Shown piece after piece: positions 63,142-64,000 of a stretch of DNA of 64,000 bases. A model generated the notes under the pieces. It did no database searches and was not told the origin of the DNA. It saw only the letters and a list, made by a program, of their open reading frames with translations. Positions within the stretch are counted from its first letter, which is position 1, and each line of letters begins with the position of its first letter. The position numbers and the translations under genes were made by a program. The DNA comes from Bryobacterales bacterium (GTDB taxonomy: Bacteria > Acidobacteriota > Terriglobia > Bryobacterales > Bryobacteraceae), in assembly GCA_019261985.1 (NCBI GenBank), contig JAFAQY010000042.1, positions 1-64,000 on the forward strand, read 5' to 3'.

Positions 63142-63245
63142 CAGCTATCAGCTTTCAGCTATCAGCTTGCACAGGTGGGTTATCAGCCGTCGGTTATCAG
63201 TTTTCAGTTTTCAAATGCTGAACGCTGATCGCTGACGGCTGAAGC
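63142..63245. repeat. Heptanucleotide-periodic repeat upstream of secA
   Basis: Four units CAGCTAT/CAGCTTT/CAGCTAT/CAGCTTG fill 63142-63169. After 9 nt a second run of nine 7-mers (63179-63241) goes from GTTATCA and GTTTTCA to AATGCTG, AACGCTG, ATCGCTG and ACGGCTG. The early units carry CAGC and the late ones its complement GCTG, so the whole array can fold back on itself. It lies 10 nt upstream of the secA start codon. Confidence 0.8.
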
Positions 63246-63252
63246 TAAATCG

Positions 63253-63597
63253 TCAGCAGCGGAGCTGGGGCCGTTGTTGGGCGCGAAGGTTTGGCGGCGG
63301 GACCAACGGGTTCGTCACCATCCATAGCGAATGGCCGAGCGGGGTATCGGCAAGGGCGGCTGTGGAGAGGAACGCTTCGGGCGACGGGCGCCGTGCGCGG
63401 GCATGCGCCGACGGCGCTTCGGCCGCCGGAGCCACGAGTTGGAAAACAGAATGAATAAGACGAACCAGCGGATGCTGCGCCTTTGACTGCACACCGGGCT
63501 GCTTCGGCGATTGAGGCCCAGCCGCGATGATTGCCATGAGCGCCGACACCCCGAGGAGCGGGGCGAGGCCGGCGAGGACAGTGCGGCGGAGGCGCAT
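63253..63597 (-). CDS. Short secreted or membrane-anchored protein, unknown function
   Basis: The ATG at 63597 gives 114 residues with an N-terminal hydrophobic segment (RTVLAGLAPLLGVSALMAIIAAG). A Pro/Ala/His-rich region follows, and the C-terminus is PLVPPPNLRAQQRPQLRC. An ATG at 63612 would add five residues. The protein lies upstream of secA on the same strand. I do not recognise it, and the low complexity leaves some doubt that it is translated. Confidence 0.45.
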   Translation of the reverse strand: MRLRRTVLAGLAPLLGVSALMAIIAAGPQSPKQPGVQSKAQHPLVRLIHSVFQLVAPAAEAPSAHARARRPSPEAFLSTAALADTPLGHSLWMVTNPLVPPPNLRAQQRPQLRC

Positions 63598-63867
63598 GAC
63601 TTCTAGCCGCATCTTAGCATAAACAGGCGAAATTGACGCCTCTTCAGCCTGCAACGCACGATCCAGAGCGCGCCGCTGAAAAGCCCCGCTCGCTCTCGAC
63701 CGGGGAGCTTGAAGACGATCACCTGCGCGTACGCCGAGTAGAGGACCTCTTCGGAGCCGGGCGCTTCTGAAAGAACCACATCGCCCAACGTCGCGCCAGG
63801 TGCGCCCTTTTTGGTGAGCAGCCGGCGAGTAGATCGAGCGCTTGCGGACTCGGCTTTCGAATGGATT
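63598..63867. other. Gap with no assignable gene
   Basis: A minus-strand stretch here reads LGDVVLSEAPGSEEVLYSAY and on, which has a protein-like look but no start signal and no family I know. It could be debris. I see no repeat or RNA structure. Confidence 0.3.
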
Positions 63868-64000
63868 TCATGTGAGCAAAGTGATCGCGGCGCCCGGCGA
63901 GACGATGCCCGGTTTTATCACACAGGCATAGAACCCGCTAAGGCCCCACACTTCCGATGATGAATCGCCTCTCATGGCGCGAGCGTCGTAGATGGCCCCC
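63868..64000 (-). CDS. MOSC-domain-like protein, C-terminal end only
   Basis: The frame enters from outside the window and gives 43 residues ending GLSGFYACVIKPGIVSPGAAITLLT. The closing pattern (Gly-x-Tyr-Ala-x-Val, then Pro-Gly-x-x-x-x-Pro-Gly) matches the last strands of MOSC domains, found in molybdenum-cofactor and related sulfur-carrier enzymes. Too little is present to say more. Confidence 0.4.
   Translation of the reverse strand, partial: GAIYDARAMRGDSSSEVWGLSGFYACVIKPGIVSPGAAITLLT

Noticed and set aside
61821-63221. 466-codon plus-strand frame
   Set aside because: It is antisense to secA and runs into the heptamer repeat; no family resemblance.
63142-63245. Replication origin or DnaA-box cluster
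   Set aside because: The periodic units do not match the DnaA box consensus, and no dnaA or gyrase gene is near.

Overview
The window looks like chromosomal DNA of a soil acidobacterium close to Solibacter/Bryobacter. This rests on family content rather than a marker gene. The families are a PadR-ADOP permease pair, Oar-like TonB-dependent receptors with an N-terminal carboxypeptidase-like domain, a TIGR03436 VWFA protein, a TIGR03435/DUF3738 domain fused to an M56 peptidase, DUF6152, DUF6886 and DUF6599 proteins, and a decayed Solibacter-type Ser/Thr kinase. Base composition is high in G+C and codon use is even. I see no integrase, transposase, phage gene, rRNA or CRISPR array.

Layout. 1-5.3 kb: an ADOP permease cut by the window edge, its PadR regulator with a palindromic operator, and a second ADOP gene that is a pseudogene with three frameshifts and two nonsense codons. 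5.4-5.9 kb: a 55-residue membrane protein gene lying between two arms of a 35-bp inverted repeat. 5.9-12.1 kb: a secreted beta-propeller/phosphoesterase and an Oar-like receptor. 12.1-12.9 kb: gene debris. 12.9-18.7 kb: a lipoprotein transglycosylase and a divergent Oar-like receptor followed by small genes. 18.7-21.5 kb: a tight five-gene minus-strand operon (unknown protein, 2H phosphoesterase, DUF6580 membrane protein, Dph6-like ATP pyrophosphatase, MBL hydrolase). 21.6-25.1 kb: a haem/copper monooxygenase and a BlaI-M56 regulatory pair. 25.1-28 kb: an MBL protein, an NTF2-like protein and pyrE. 28.1-33.8 kb: a complete MacA-MacB-TolC type tripartite export system.

33.8-37.9 kb: palindromes, a long inverted repeat with C-tracts, a VWFA protein, a LexA-like autoprotease joined to an unknown N-terminal domain, and an ALDH7-type dehydrogenase. 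37.9-42.9 kb: a four-gene operon of secreted proteins, divergent from an LVIVD-repeat protein. 42.9-43.9 kb: a small gene and a broken nucleotidyltransferase (AbiEii-like). 44-46.1 kb: coupled ornithine aminotransferase and proC. 46.2-52.1 kb: a GNAT enzyme, an acyl-CoA carboxylase beta subunit, a PilZ protein, thrS and an ankyrin protein. 52.2-57.3 kb: a gene remnant, a coiled-coil protein, a PilT-like ATPase, an SMP-30 protein, DUF6886 and an MFS transporter. 57.3-64 kb: a large secreted protein gene starting directly after tRNA-Ser(GCU), a terminator, a DUF6599 protein overlapping secA, secA itself, and a cut MOSC gene.

The most notable features that ordinary genes do not explain are these. 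A modular family of intergenic palindromes recurs about ten times and has entered coding sequence at least twice. Heptanucleotide-periodic repeats sit at both ends of secA. The LexA-like protein keeps the Ala-Gly cleavage site and Ser/Lys dyad but has no recognisable DNA-binding head. A 19-bp-stem inverted repeat upstream of the VWFA gene encloses regularly spaced C-tracts. Several promoters place the predicted transcription start within a few bases of the start codon, which suggests frequent leaderless mRNAs.
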